Position numbers and translations under genes: made by a program. Of a stretch of DNA of 64,000 nucleotides, positions 1 to 9,048 are shown one piece after another (position 1 is the first letter of the stretch; every line of letters begins with the position of its first letter). The notes beneath the pieces were generated by a model. That model worked only from the letters and a program-made list of their open reading frames with translations, was not told where the DNA came from and did not search any database. Origin of the DNA: Paraflavitalea sp. CAU 1676 (GTDB lineage Bacteria > Bacteroidota > Bacteroidia > Chitinophagales > Chitinophagaceae); contig NZ_JARHUJ010000011.1 of NCBI RefSeq assembly GCF_029223285.1, positions 248,001-312,000 of the forward strand, in the 5' to 3' direction.

Positions 1-407
1 TCGTTGAAATTGGAAGCCGAGAAGATGAAATTGAGGAAATCGTAGTTGCTGCGGTTCTTGTAGGCATACACCACGCTTTTTTCGTATTGGAACTTGAGGG
101 TATCCAATTCCTGCTTCAGCCGGCCGATCTCATTGCGCGACTGACTGATATTGCTCTGGATCGCATCGATCTGGTCATTGATGTTATTGATGGCCTGCTC
201 GCGCAGACGTAATTTCTTCGTGATCATGGAAAGTTGTCCCAGGCCCGCTTTCTTGTTTTTCTTGGTATCGTTGAGCGATTGTCGCAGCTCATCTATTTCC
301 CGTTGAATATCAGCCTGTTTCTTTTTCAGGTCATCACTACTGTTTTGAGCCAGGAGGGTACCGGAAAAGCTGATCACCAGCAAGCAGGAAAATAGTTTTT
401 TGAGCAT
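1..407 (-). CDS. EnvC-like murein hydrolase activator (3' end cut by window)
   Basis: The N-terminal 135 residues are present; the C-terminus lies beyond the window edge. It starts with a signal peptide (MLKKLFSCLLVISFSGTLLA followed by Q) and continues as a long charged alpha-helical region rich in K, Q, E and N, typical of the coiled-coil part of EnvC-type proteins, which place a LytM/M23 domain in the periplasm to activate or carry out peptidoglycan cleavage. The LytM domain itself would be off-window, so the assignment rests on the coiled coil and on gene order: in my recollection of Bacteroidota genomes an M23/EnvC gene often follows a DUF4292 lipoprotein and dut. It is the last visible gene of the minus-strand run ispF-dut-DUF4292-this gene. 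Confidence 0.7.
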   Translation of the reverse strand, partial: MLKKLFSCLLVISFSGTLLAQNSSDDLKKKQADIQREIDELRQSLNDTKKNKKAGLGQLSMITKKLRLREQAINNINDQIDAIQSNISQSRNEIGRLKQELDTLKFQYEKSVVYAYKNRSNYDFLNFIFSASNFN

Positions 408-504
408 GACAGATCCATTTACAAGTTAAAAAAGCGGTTATACCAGGGTGCAATCTATACAGCACAACGTTCGGCACTATCAAAAGATTGCCCTACTATA
501 ACGA

Positions 505-1338
505 TTATTGACGCTTATAATTTTTCGGAATGGTGAAAGGAAAGCTTAATTGTTCGTTAATAAAGTCGAATTGTTTGAACTGCAACTCGATCTCCAGCTT
601 AGACTTCTCCGATACCACGATCTTACGGTATTTGGCAAAATTGATCCCATTCTTCAGTTCATAGTCACCATAGGTGATATCGCAGGTGCGGGCCCGGTTC
701 ATATCCACATCGTCCAGTTTGCTGTGCTGGGGGGAATAATCTCCCCTATTCACCGTCAGAAAATGTTTGAAGAGGGTACCCAGGCTCATGAGGGAGATCG
801 CCTTTTCTTCGTTCTTGTACGACACGATATTGCTGTCGAGATAGATGGGGTTGCCCAGCAGGATGTCTTGCAACTCATTAAAAGAGAAGGGAATTTTAGT
901 CACTTCCTGAAGATATTCAATAGACCTCAGCTGCACCATCTTATCCATTTTGTACAGGACCTTTACGCTATCCTTCGTTACCATAGCCCGCAATGCTTCG
1001 CCCAGGATGGTGGTAACGTTGATCCAGATAGCACTGTCTTTCTGGAGCCGTACGTTGGCGGTAAAATCGGGTTTCTTGCCATCGGCCCCTTTATACTCCA
1101 CTTTCACTTTGGCCGTCATGGCGCGGAAATCCGTGATGCGGGTGTTTTGAACAGATTGAAATACCTGTTGAATGTATTTCGTTGAATCGGCTTTGCGGTC
1201 AACCTCGGGCACTACTACCACCACGGTTGTATCCTTTTTGGTGATCGCAGTCTGGATCTTTCTGGTAGAACGGCAGCTGCTAACCTGTATGCCGACGATC
1301 AGTACAGCAATGAACCCTAACCATTTGAAATATGTCAT
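505..1338 (-). CDS. DUF4292 family lipoprotein
   Basis: A 277-residue exported lipoprotein of the DUF4292 family, which is common in Bacteroidota and whose function is unknown. The ATG at 1338 was chosen because it begins a lipoprotein signal (MTYFKWLGFIAVLIVGIQVSSC, lipobox VSSC with the modified Cys at residue 24) and avoids overlapping dut; a longer reading from 1425 would run through the dut stop region. After the signal come a charged linker and a beta-rich domain with phrases such as ADGKKPDFTANVRLQKDS, resembling LolA/LolB-like lipid-binding folds. The gene follows dut by 37 bases and precedes the EnvC-like gene, so an envelope role is plausible but inferred. Confidence 0.75.
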   Translation of the reverse strand: MTYFKWLGFIAVLIVGIQVSSCRSTRKIQTAITKKDTTVVVVVPEVDRKADSTKYIQQVFQSVQNTRITDFRAMTAKVKVEYKGADGKKPDFTANVRLQKDSAIWINVTTILGEALRAMVTKDSVKVLYKMDKMVQLRSIEYLQEVTKIPFSFNELQDILLGNPIYLDSNIVSYKNEEKAISLMSLGTLFKHFLTVNRGDYSPQHSKLDDVDMNRARTCDITYGDYELKNGINFAKYRKIVVSEKSKLEIELQFKQFDFINEQLSFPFTIPKNYKRQ

Positions 1339-1375
1339 AAATGAAAATATGTAATACTGAATGCTACTGGCTGAA

Positions 1376-1819
1376 TCAGGATTTGCCGGTGTGACCAAAG
1401 CCGCCCTCATTGCGCTGGGTGGCACCGATGGCTGCTACTGGTTCCCAGGCAACCTGGCCGACGCTGTGAACCACCATCTGGGCAATACGGTCGCCGTGCT
1501 GGATGGTTTGTGTCTCCTGCGACAGGTTAATAAGGATCACCTTCACCTCTCCGCGATAATCGGCATCGATGGTGCCGGGTGTGTTCAGGCAGGTAAGTCC
1601 CTGCTTAATGGCCAGGCCGCTGCGGGGCCGCACCTGGGCTTCGTAGCCATCGGGCAATTCCATGAACAGACCGGTGGGTATCAGGGCGCGCTCGAGCGAT
1701 TTAAGCACAACGGGTGCCTCGAGGTTAGCGCGCAGATCCATACCTGCCGATCCGGCGGTACTATACTCGGGCAATGGATTGGATGATTGATTGATGACCT
1801 TTACTTGAATTTTTGACAT
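1376..1819 (-). CDS. dut: Deoxyuridine 5'-triphosphate nucleotidohydrolase
   Basis: Trimeric dUTPase of 147 residues, which hydrolyses dUTP to dUMP and pyrophosphate, keeping uracil out of DNA and feeding dTMP synthesis. All five family motifs can be read: AGMDLRA (1), PRSGLA (2), [13 protein letters not shown] with the catalytic Asp (3), RIAQMV (4) and the C-terminal glycine-rich arm [10 protein letters not shown] (5). Motif 5 differs slightly from the usual RGxGGFGSTG. Length is normal for the family. It lies 18 bases after ispF on the same strand, with a -7-like promoter element four bases before its ATG, so it may be transcribed both from ispF and from its own start. Confidence 0.96.
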   Translation of the reverse strand: MSKIQVKVINQSSNPLPEYSTAGSAGMDLRANLEAPVVLKSLERALIPTGLFMELPDGYEAQVRPRSGLAIKQGLTCLNTPGTIDADYRGEVKVILINLSQETQTIQHGDRIAQMVVHSVGQVAWEPVAAIGATQRNEGGFGHTGKS

Positions 1820-1823
1820 GGCG

Positions 1824-1831
1824 CAAAGGTA
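1824..1831 (-). promoter_or_regulatory. -7 element TACCTTTG directly before dut
   Basis: On the minus strand TACCTTTG fits the Bacteroidota -7 consensus TAnnTTTG and ends four bases before the dut ATG. A transcript starting 5-8 bases after it would be leaderless or nearly so. No clear -33 TTG is seen at the standard spacing. Confidence 0.45.
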
Positions 1832-1837
1832 ACGGAT

Positions 1838-2314
1838 TTACAATTTTTGGAGCAGCACATTGGCATAAGCCACCAGTCCTTCTTCGCGGCCCACGAATCC
1901 CATGGTCTCGGTGGTCGTGGCTTTTACCGATACATCGTCGATCGTTATTTCGAGTATCTCAGCGATCAGTTTCCGCATTTCGGGTGAGTGTTTCTTGATC
2001 TTGGGTGCTTCCAGGCAAATAGAAGAATCTACATTCACCACTCTATAGCCCTTCGAACTGATGAGCGCATAACAGTGCTGCAGCAATATCTTACTGTCGA
2101 TGTCTTTATAGGTGGGATCGGTATTGGGAAAATGCATACCGATATCACCCAGTGCCAGTGCGCCCAGCAGCCCATCACAAATGGCATGCAACAATACATC
2201 GGCATCGCTATGCCCCAATGCTCCCTTATGGTGTGGTATGTTCACCCCACCAATCCATAACTGTCTTCCTTCTACCAACTGATGAAAATCGATGCCAAAT
2301 CCGATACGGAACAT
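1838..2314 (-). CDS. ispF: 2-C-methyl-D-erythritol 2,4-cyclodiphosphate synthase
   Basis: IspF, 158 residues, cyclises CDP-methylerythritol 2-phosphate to MEcPP with release of CMP in the non-mevalonate isoprenoid pathway. The zinc-binding Asp and His lie in GFGIDFHQL near the N-terminus, the third ligand in HSDADVLLHA, and the typical FPNTDPTYKDIDS loop and a C-terminal KATTTETMGFVGREEG segment are present. The ATG at 2314 (MFRIGFGIDFHQL) matches the usual start; an upstream in-frame ATG at 2365 would add 17 unrelated residues and lie within the terminator hairpin of porV. It is the first gene of a run with dut and the DUF4292 lipoprotein. Confidence 0.96.
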   Translation of the reverse strand: MFRIGFGIDFHQLVEGRQLWIGGVNIPHHKGALGHSDADVLLHAICDGLLGALALGDIGMHFPNTDPTYKDIDSKILLQHCYALISSKGYRVVNVDSSICLEAPKIKKHSPEMRKLIAEILEITIDDVSVKATTTETMGFVGREEGLVAYANVLLQKL

Positions 2315-2337
2315 GATGAACGCTGTATTAAAAGTTA

Positions 2338-2363
2338 AGCGCCCCGGGATGCCGGGGCGCTTC
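2338..2363 (-). terminator. Intrinsic terminator after porV
   Basis: A GC-rich hairpin with arms AGCGCCCCGG and CCGGGGCGCT around a short loop is followed on the minus strand by an AT-rich, T-containing tract. It lies between the porV stop and the ispF start and separates the two units. Confidence 0.8.
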
Positions 2364-2391
2364 AAATATATTCAATAAATGCCAGCCGCGA

Positions 2392-3564
2392 TTAGTTATC
2401 GCCACCTGCATCGTCCAGATCGAAGATCAGACCGAAGCGGAGGGTATTGGAAAGCGGGTTCCTGTTTACACCCGAACCGGAAGGCACGAGGTAAGAGAAG
2501 TTCAATCCGAATACATTGTATTTAAGACCCAGACCAACGGTAAAATATTTACGGTTACCCTTGCTCTTGTCTTCATAAAAATAACCGGCGCGCACAAAGA
2601 ACTGGTCGTTGTAGCTATATTCTGCACCCAGTGATACCTGGAGTTCTTTCAACTCTTCGCTGAAGCCACCGGGGGCGTCACCGAATGAACTGAACCAGCT
2701 GCTCATTACACTCTTGTCGCGGTACTTCACAACGAGCGCGGAGTCTTCTGATGTATTACCGGTAAAGGCAGGTGGTGTAGGCACCAGCAGTTTGTGGAAG
2801 TCTACGCCGAACTGGATCTTGTTGGTTTCGTCGATAGCTGCCGTATAGGTGGTACCAAAGCTCAGGTTGGCAGGGATATAATCCCGTTGTTGTGCATCAT
2901 TGGTATAACCGATCTTACCGCCGAGGTTGCTGAGCACGGCGCCGAAGCTCCAGCCGCTACCCGATTCACGTAGGCCATTGTAGTAGAAAGAAAGGTCACC
3001 GGCTACAGTGCTACCTGCTTTATAAGCAGTTCCTGTTGAAGGAGCGCCGGCAGCGAGGTTGGAGTTGATGTAACGGAGTGCCACACCCAAACCGATCTTA
3101 TCTGATAATTTACGGGAATAACCGAGGTCTACGCCGAACTCACGTGGACGGCCATCTCCCCAGTAATCACCATTGGGGTTGGTGAATTGTATATTACCAA
3201 GACTGAAATACCGAACCGATCCGGAGAATGCCTGCAGATCATCGAGCTTATAATAACCAGCTAATGCTAATAAATAAACATCATTAAGGCCGAGGTCTTT
3301 CAACCAGGGTGTATAGGTCAATCCTATACTGAAATTCTTTTGAGCGAAAGGGGTTTTAGCAAGATTCCAGAATGCCGAGTTGGCATCCGGTGAAGTAGCC
3401 ACGCCTAAGTCGCCCATACCGCCTGCCCGTGCATCGGGAGAAATACGCAGAAACGGAACAGCCGTGGTAACCACATTGATAGGCTGCGCGTCCTGCGCTT
3501 TTAAAGAATTCAACCCCGCCAACACCAATAATGCAGCAGTCAGTTTAAAGGTCCGTTGTTTCAT
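2392..3564 (-). CDS. porV: Type IX secretion outer membrane protein PorV
   Basis: PorV (LptO), a 390-residue outer membrane beta-barrel of the type IX secretion system. It binds cargo after translocation and delivers it to the PorU sortase. A signal peptide (cleavage near LKAQ) is followed by the family signature PFLRISPDARAGGMGDLGVA and then regular amphipathic strands ending in a strand-like segment NTLRFGLIFDLDD. The length matches the family. It lies directly downstream of porU on the same strand with a 195-base gap and is closed by a strong hairpin, the common porU-porV order in Bacteroidota. Confidence 0.95.
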   Translation of the reverse strand: MKQRTFKLTAALLVLAGLNSLKAQDAQPINVVTTAVPFLRISPDARAGGMGDLGVATSPDANSAFWNLAKTPFAQKNFSIGLTYTPWLKDLGLNDVYLLALAGYYKLDDLQAFSGSVRYFSLGNIQFTNPNGDYWGDGRPREFGVDLGYSRKLSDKIGLGVALRYINSNLAAGAPSTGTAYKAGSTVAGDLSFYYNGLRESGSGWSFGAVLSNLGGKIGYTNDAQQRDYIPANLSFGTTYTAAIDETNKIQFGVDFHKLLVPTPPAFTGNTSEDSALVVKYRDKSVMSSWFSSFGDAPGGFSEELKELQVSLGAEYSYNDQFFVRAGYFYEDKSKGNRKYFTVGLGLKYNVFGLNFSYLVPSGSGVNRNPLSNTLRFGLIFDLDDAGGDN

Positions 3565-3759
3565 ACATCAGTAATTTGTCGTGTTTTAAGGTAAAAGCAC
3601 CTACAGCAAATGCAATCAGATAACAATAAATTAAAAAGAATCAGGTTCGGATCAAGTTAGTTTTGGCAAGATGGCCTTGCTGTGGCGTCAAAAACTTTCA
3701 GAGTAGAATATCAATTCAATAGGCGGTTGAAATATGAGGACCAAAAATACAAATACTAA

Positions 3760-6700
3760 TTACAAAATAAACAATTTTTCTAGTTTTTGGGCGGTTTTAC
3801 CGTCCATTGTCTGTACCCGTAACCGGTAAATGTATACTCCACGACCAATTTTGCTGCCATATTCATCGCGCCCATCCCATTCCACCTCACTCGAACGGTT
3901 GCCGGGGGAAAATATTGTACGGCGTATGTTCTTTACCAGCTTTCCGGTTACGGTAAATACCTGTACATCTACGTATAACTCCTCACCGGCCCGGTTATGC
4001 TCGAACCAGAAGGTAGTGCGTGTAGTGAACGGATTCGGGTAGTTCAATACATGCTCCAGCTTAAGCTGATCCTGATTTTGCACTTTGAACTCCAGCGTGG
4101 TCTCGCTCGAATTGTTGGCTGCATCCCATGCTTTTATAGTAAGGGTATGCGGTCCATCGCTCAATACGGGCAACTGAAAACGTACGGCGCCCTTACGATA
4201 ATTATCCAGCTCACTTTCGTAGAAATCATTCAATAAGAACCGCTGCTGCTGATCGTTATCGAGTATAGCTACCAGGTCGTGTCCAATGCCTGTACCCATG
4301 ATGTTGATACCGGATGAATCGGCCAGCTTCACCAGCAAGATCGGTTTATCATTACTGATACTACCGTTGATGAATCTTTCATCATTGAGGTAGGCTTTGA
4401 TATTGGGCCCTTCACGATCGGAAGTGCTGTCGCCCGATCCACCCACCATGATATTGGTGAAAGCGCCATTGCCATCCACGTTGCCGTTATCGGTATAATA
4501 ACTGATGCGGCCATTACCGAAGCGATAACTGATATCGCGGGGCACCACAAAACGGAAGGTGAATGCGCCATTCGTAACGGTAGCTTTTCCCTTGAAAAGG
4601 GTATTCTTCTGCAACTGAAAGGTAGTAGGCACACTGCCGGGATCATTGCCCAGTGTATTCACCCCCTGCGCTTTGTCGGCGACAGTAGCATATAATGTGC
4701 CATTAAATGTGGGGAGCGGATTGCCTGCGGCATCCGTTATCAGCCCGCTGATGGAATACGTTGATAGTGCTTTCAGTGTGTCGGGTGTGGCTGCAACCGG
4801 TTTATTGTTGATCGAAGTGGTTTGCACGGTATGCTGTGGAAAAGCGAGTCGCATGGCGGGGTCGCCGAGCAGGGTGAATTTCCGGTTGTTGATCACATCA
4901 CCGGAAAGAGTATAAGTGACATTCTTTGCCCTGCGCACCGCATCGCCCAGGGGCAGGTAGCGGCCGTTGGCCTGCTGCTGCAGGGCCGTTTCAATATAGT
5001 TTTTGTTCATGACCCGGTTGCTGAAGGCAAATACCAGCCGGGTGGTGGTCATGAGCGCGATGGCGCCCGTTTTTTCGCGCAACAGCAGGTTCTCCCCTAT
5101 CGAACTGATCAGTGGATTATCGTACGGCGCCACATCGCAGGTGGCGGTTATGAACAGTGGCAGCTTGCCGGGATTGTTGATGGTATTGATGATATCCTGG
5201 TCGAGCACCACTTCTTCGGCCAGCCTTCTGTACCCGCCATGCCCACTATAGTTCCAGATGAGGGTACCGTTGAAAAACCCACTGTTGACGGCCAGGTTCA
5301 CGCCGGGATAGCGGCTCCCTCCTGCCCCGCTTTCCTGGCGGTAGGCATCGAGATAGATCTTATCGAGGTTGAAGACAGGAGCAGTTGCGGTGGCCGATTG
5401 TGCGATGATCTCGGCATCCTGAAGGTGGAGGTTATTGTCTTCATCATCGGCCACAAAGCTGAGTTCATTGCGCCAGGGGCCCAGAGTGGCTGGCTGATGG
5501 TAAGCGATGATCTTATCAATAATAGCCTTTGCTTCCTGTTCATTGCGGGCTGGTATGCGGCCGATGCCTATATCGAGGAGGTAAATTCCATTTCCGTTGA
5601 TATCGTCGTCGTTATCGAGCAGGCCGAAGAAATCGTCGGAAGTATAAGTGGCCAGCGGATCGAGCGATACAGGGCTTTCCCAGGCGGGCACCAGGTTCGT
5701 ATTGTTGCTGATGCGCGATTTATAGTCGAAAGAGGCATCGCCGAGCAACAGGAGGTACCTGGCGCGTTTGGTGGTATCGGCGCCGGCCCTGTCGTGGTAC
5801 ATTTTGAGGTAGTTGCGGATGGCGGCCGGATCGGGTGAGCCGGCAGCAAACTCATTGAAGATCTGTTCGGTCGATACGACTGTAACGCTGAGCCCATTGG
5901 TTTGGCGGTGAAAAGCAGCCAGGCGCTGGGCCTGCTCCCACAGGGAGGTATGAGTAACGATAATATAGTCCGTGAGGGTGGGCGTATGGAGATTTTGAGA
6001 GGCTACCCGACCAATGGCGGCAGGCACCAGTAATCCATTGGTATTGAAGGCGATGTATTCCCGTAGGGTATTGCAGGTGTTCACGAAATGTTGGCCGGCG
6101 CCATCAGGAACCAGGGTCATGCGTACCGGCTCCTGTGGGTTGGTGACCTCCCACACGCGGGTAGCCGCTGTAGCCCCGCCAATCGTGAAGTTGCCGATAT
6201 TGCCGGCGGCCGCGCTGTTCCAGTCGCGAAAGGATAGTTGATCATTCCCCACCATAGCGAGCGTACGCCTGGCCAATACCTCGAACCAGTTGAGCCAGCC
6301 CTGGGCATTGGCGCTGCCGGGAGTATAATCGAAGCGCACCGATAGGTCGGACTGAGTGGCAGTAAAATTGTTGGAGGCTTCCACGATCCGGGCAAACTGG
6401 TCGTAGGGGCCTGTAGCCACGGGCGGAATATCCATCGATAGTACGGCCTGATTATTGACTGTGATGTTGAACCTGCCCTGATTACCAAAAGTGCGCGATA
6501 AGCAGCTGGCAGTAAGACGGGCAGGCTCGGGGGTAATACCGGGCATCCGGACGGTAAAACTGCGGCTTCGCAGCTTCCCCGGAGCATCGGCAAAATCGTC
6601 ACCAAACCATTGGCGGCCACTACTTAAGAGATTCACGGTATCCAACTCGTAAAAGTATCTTTCGGAGAAGGTGTTGATGGTGATATTGGGAGATAGCGGT

Positions 6701-7188
6701 TGGTTGGCGGTGGTAATACGTTTACCGGTACCGCCGATACTGATGAAATAAAAAGACTGCTCGCTATAGACATTTTTCTGATGCGAAAAGGTTCGGGCGG
6801 CAGGGTCGGCAAGCCAGGCGTGGGGGCCGGGGGCATAGAATAACAGGTAGTCGCTGCCGTTCAAAATGCCGTCGCCGCCATCTTCGGCCCAAAGGGCCGT
6901 TTCGGCGAGGTCGTCGATGACCGGGGTCTTATTATCTTCGGGCAGCATCTGGCCGCCGTTGCCGAAGAGGCGTACTGATGAGGAGGCCAGGGAGCCGGTA
7001 TTGACGCCGAGGGCGGCGAGGAGAGCGAGGTCAATTTTATAAACACCGGCAGCGGGCACAGCAATTTTATACCAATTCCCAACCGAAAGGACGGATTGGC
7101 TCGTATAATTCCTTTGACCGGCAGCGGGGAATACCCCAAACAGTAGGGTGAACAATACGAAAAAGGGGATGTTACCAGGGCGGCCCAT
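3760..7188 (-). CDS. porU: Type IX secretion system sortase PorU
   Basis: PorU, 1142 residues, a gingipain-type C25 cysteine protease on the cell surface that removes the C-terminal sorting domain of type IX cargo and attaches the protein to the envelope. A signal peptide (MGRPGNIPFFVLFTLLFGVF) leads into an N-terminal beta domain; the catalytic His is in WNYSGHGGYRRL and the catalytic Cys in FITATCDVAPYDNP. The C-terminal 90 or so residues (LNYPNPFTTRTTF onward, ending in GVYIYRLRV) form the sorting-domain-like beta sandwich that PorU itself carries. It faces away from gldJ across a 176-base divergent region. A TATTTTTG -7-like element lies five bases before the ATG. Confidence 0.96.
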   Translation of the reverse strand: MGRPGNIPFFVLFTLLFGVFPAAGQRNYTSQSVLSVGNWYKIAVPAAGVYKIDLALLAALGVNTGSLASSSVRLFGNGGQMLPEDNKTPVIDDLAETALWAEDGGDGILNGSDYLLFYAPGPHAWLADPAARTFSHQKNVYSEQSFYFISIGGTGKRITTANQPLSPNITINTFSERYFYELDTVNLLSSGRQWFGDDFADAPGKLRSRSFTVRMPGITPEPARLTASCLSRTFGNQGRFNITVNNQAVLSMDIPPVATGPYDQFARIVEASNNFTATQSDLSVRFDYTPGSANAQGWLNWFEVLARRTLAMVGNDQLSFRDWNSAAAGNIGNFTIGGATAATRVWEVTNPQEPVRMTLVPDGAGQHFVNTCNTLREYIAFNTNGLLVPAAIGRVASQNLHTPTLTDYIIVTHTSLWEQAQRLAAFHRQTNGLSVTVVSTEQIFNEFAAGSPDPAAIRNYLKMYHDRAGADTTKRARYLLLLGDASFDYKSRISNNTNLVPAWESPVSLDPLATYTSDDFFGLLDNDDDINGNGIYLLDIGIGRIPARNEQEAKAIIDKIIAYHQPATLGPWRNELSFVADDEDNNLHLQDAEIIAQSATATAPVFNLDKIYLDAYRQESGAGGSRYPGVNLAVNSGFFNGTLIWNYSGHGGYRRLAEEVVLDQDIINTINNPGKLPLFITATCDVAPYDNPLISSIGENLLLREKTGAIALMTTTRLVFAFSNRVMNKNYIETALQQQANGRYLPLGDAVRRAKNVTYTLSGDVINNRKFTLLGDPAMRLAFPQHTVQTTSINNKPVAATPDTLKALSTYSISGLITDAAGNPLPTFNGTLYATVADKAQGVNTLGNDPGSVPTTFQLQKNTLFKGKATVTNGAFTFRFVVPRDISYRFGNGRISYYTDNGNVDGNGAFTNIMVGGSGDSTSDREGPNIKAYLNDERFINGSISNDKPILLVKLADSSGINIMGTGIGHDLVAILDNDQQQRFLLNDFYESELDNYRKGAVRFQLPVLSDGPHTLTIKAWDAANNSSETTLEFKVQNQDQLKLEHVLNYPNPFTTRTTFWFEHNRAGEELYVDVQVFTVTGKLVKNIRRTIFSPGNRSSEVEWDGRDEYGSKIGRGVYIYRLRVQTMDGKTAQKLEKLFIL

Positions 7189-7193
7189 TGCTT

Positions 7194-7201
7194 CAAAAAT
7201 A
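7194..7201 (-). promoter_or_regulatory. -7 element TATTTTTG directly before porU
   Basis: TATTTTTG on the minus strand fits TAnnTTTG and ends five bases before the porU ATG, predicting a leaderless or very short-leader message. The matching -33 motif is not clear. Confidence 0.4.
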
Positions 7202-7364
7202 GCTCATTTTTAATGTAATAAGTATTACCTGAGGAGCTTGGTTACATGAAAGTGAGTATATTCGCCAACCGACTACCTTGTGGAAAAAACAGCCCTGAAA
7301 GCTGTACAATATTTGCTTTAAAAGCACGTTTAACTTAATTGAACCAAAGGCAAAAGTTATCAAA

Positions 7365-8966
7365 ATGAATCTGAAAAACCTATTCATCCTGCTTTCCTGC
7401 ACCGCTGCAGTGTCTTCCTGTAAAAATGGAGGCCTATTCGGCAAGAAGCAGGAAAAATCCGACGTAACCGGCTGGAATTATAACGATAAGAATATGGGCG
7501 GCTACCAGGTGTCGCGCGAGAAAGAGCAGCGCACTGGTCCCGGACTTGTGTTCGTACAGGGTGGTACTTTCCAGATGGGTGCCGTAGAAGAGGACGTAAT
7601 GAGCGACTGGAACAACATCCCCAGCCGTAAGACTGTAAACTCATTCTACATTGACCGTACCGAGGTAGCCAATATTCACTACCGTGAATACCTCTATTGG
7701 ATCAACAACGTATTCGATGGCGACGAATACAAACCCGTGCGCGAAGGCGCATTGCCCGATACGCTGGTATGGCGTAGCGAGCTGGGCTATAACGAGCCCA
7801 TGGTTGAGTACTATTTCCGTCACCCCTCTTACAACTACTATCCGGTGGTTGGGGTAACCTGGAGACAGGCGCATGATTTCTGCCTTTGGCGTTCGGACAG
7901 GGTCAATGAAAAAGCCCTGATGGATAAAGGTTTCATCAACAAGAACAGTTTCAAGAATATTCAAGGTCAGGGACAGGAGTCTTTCAACACGAAAGCATAC
8001 CTGTTGGGTCTTACCACACCTACCCCGGGCAACCAGGTTCGTTCCAAAAAGAACCCTTTGAAGAATCCTAATGGTACTCCACGTACCCAGGTAACCTTCG
8101 AAGATGGTATCCTGCTGCCTTCTTACCGCCTCCCTACAGAAGCTGAGTGGGAATATGCAGCCCTTGCGCTTGTAGGTCAAAACCCTTCACCCAGCAAGAA
8201 AGAAGGCAAGCGCGGTGAAGAGTTGATCACCAACAAGCAGGTGTATACCTGGAGCCAAAACGTAAATGGCTTGCGCGACAACCGCCGTGGTGCATGGCAA
8301 GGTACTTTCCTCGCCAACTTCAAACGCGGCAATGGTGACAACATGGGTGTTGCCGGTGGTTTGAACGACCGTGCCGTGTACACCGCCCCTGTAAACTCCT
8401 TCTTCCCCAACTCATTTGGTTTGTATAACATGTCTGGTAACGTTAACGAGTGGGTAGAAGACGTTTACCGTCCGCTGTCATCGGTTGACCAGGAAGATGT
8501 AGCTCCTTTCCGTGGTAACTACTTCCAGAATGACTACAAGAATAAAGATGGTGAGTTTGAAAAAGACAGTCTTGGTCGCGTGAAGAGAGTGTACGCAACC
8601 GACGAAGAGAGCAAGAACCGTCGTAACTACCAAAAAGCCAATGTGATCAACTACCTCGATGGTGACTCACTGGTAAGTGGTGTTACTTATGGTACTACCG
8701 ATATCGCAGAAAACCAAAAGAACGGTGGTCGCGGCTATGGCTTCACTACCCTCATCAGCGATAAATCGCGTGTGATCAAGGGTGGCAGCTGGAACGATCG
8801 TCCTTACTACCTTTCTCCCGGTACACGCCGCTTCCTCGAAGAAGATCAGGGTAGCAGCACCGTTGGTTTCCGTTGCGCTATGGACCGTGTAGGTAGCCCC
8901 GAAGGTAACGGTCGCAAAACCGGTATCAGCTATCCCCAGAGAAGACAGAACAGCAGAAAACGTTAA
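7365..8966 (+). CDS. gldJ: Gliding motility / type IX secretion lipoprotein GldJ
   Basis: GldJ, 533 residues, an outer membrane-associated lipoprotein needed for type IX secretion and gliding; in gliding relatives it stabilises GldK and the motor-track complex. The lipoprotein signal is MNLKNLFILLSCTAAVSSC with Cys19 modified. The rest is a formylglycine-generating-enzyme (FGE-sulfatase) fold, recognisable from FVQGGTFQMG, LPTEAEWEYA, NMSGNVNEWVEDVY and the end VIKGGSWNDRPYYLSPGTRR ... GFRCAMD. The two active-site cysteines of true FGE are absent, as expected for a structural relative. It is divergent from porU and followed by a strong terminator. Confidence 0.93.
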   Translation: MNLKNLFILLSCTAAVSSCKNGGLFGKKQEKSDVTGWNYNDKNMGGYQVSREKEQRTGPGLVFVQGGTFQMGAVEEDVMSDWNNIPSRKTVNSFYIDRTEVANIHYREYLYWINNVFDGDEYKPVREGALPDTLVWRSELGYNEPMVEYYFRHPSYNYYPVVGVTWRQAHDFCLWRSDRVNEKALMDKGFINKNSFKNIQGQGQESFNTKAYLLGLTTPTPGNQVRSKKNPLKNPNGTPRTQVTFEDGILLPSYRLPTEAEWEYAALALVGQNPSPSKKEGKRGEELITNKQVYTWSQNVNGLRDNRRGAWQGTFLANFKRGNGDNMGVAGGLNDRAVYTAPVNSFFPNSFGLYNMSGNVNEWVEDVYRPLSSVDQEDVAPFRGNYFQNDYKNKDGEFEKDSLGRVKRVYATDEESKNRRNYQKANVINYLDGDSLVSGVTYGTTDIAENQKNGGRGYGFTTLISDKSRVIKGGSWNDRPYYLSPGTRRFLEEDQGSSTVGFRCAMDRVGSPEGNGRKTGISYPQRRQNSRKR

Positions 8967-8991
8967 TCCGCTTTCTTGTTCCATCATATTT

Positions 8992-9026
8992 AAAACATCC
9001 CGCCGTAGAGCGGGATGTTTTTTTTA
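8992..9026 (+). terminator. Intrinsic terminator after gldJ
   Basis: Perfect stem AACATCCCGC / GCGGGATGTT with a six-base loop and a run of eight Ts, 26 bases after the gldJ stop. Its T run lies where a -33 element for murF would be expected. Confidence 0.92.
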
Positions 9027-9036
9027 GTGGCTTCAT

Positions 9037-9044
9037 TATATTTG
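9037..9044 (+). promoter_or_regulatory. -7 element TATATTTG directly before murF
   Basis: TATATTTG matches TAnnTTTG and ends four bases before the murF ATG at 9049, so initiation would fall on or next to the start codon. Confidence 0.45.
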
Positions 9045-9048
9045 TTGT

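Noticed and set aside
4822-5838. Plus-strand frame of 338 codons inside porU
   Set aside because: Antisense of porU in codon-phased register; the porU catalytic motifs are intact on the other strand.
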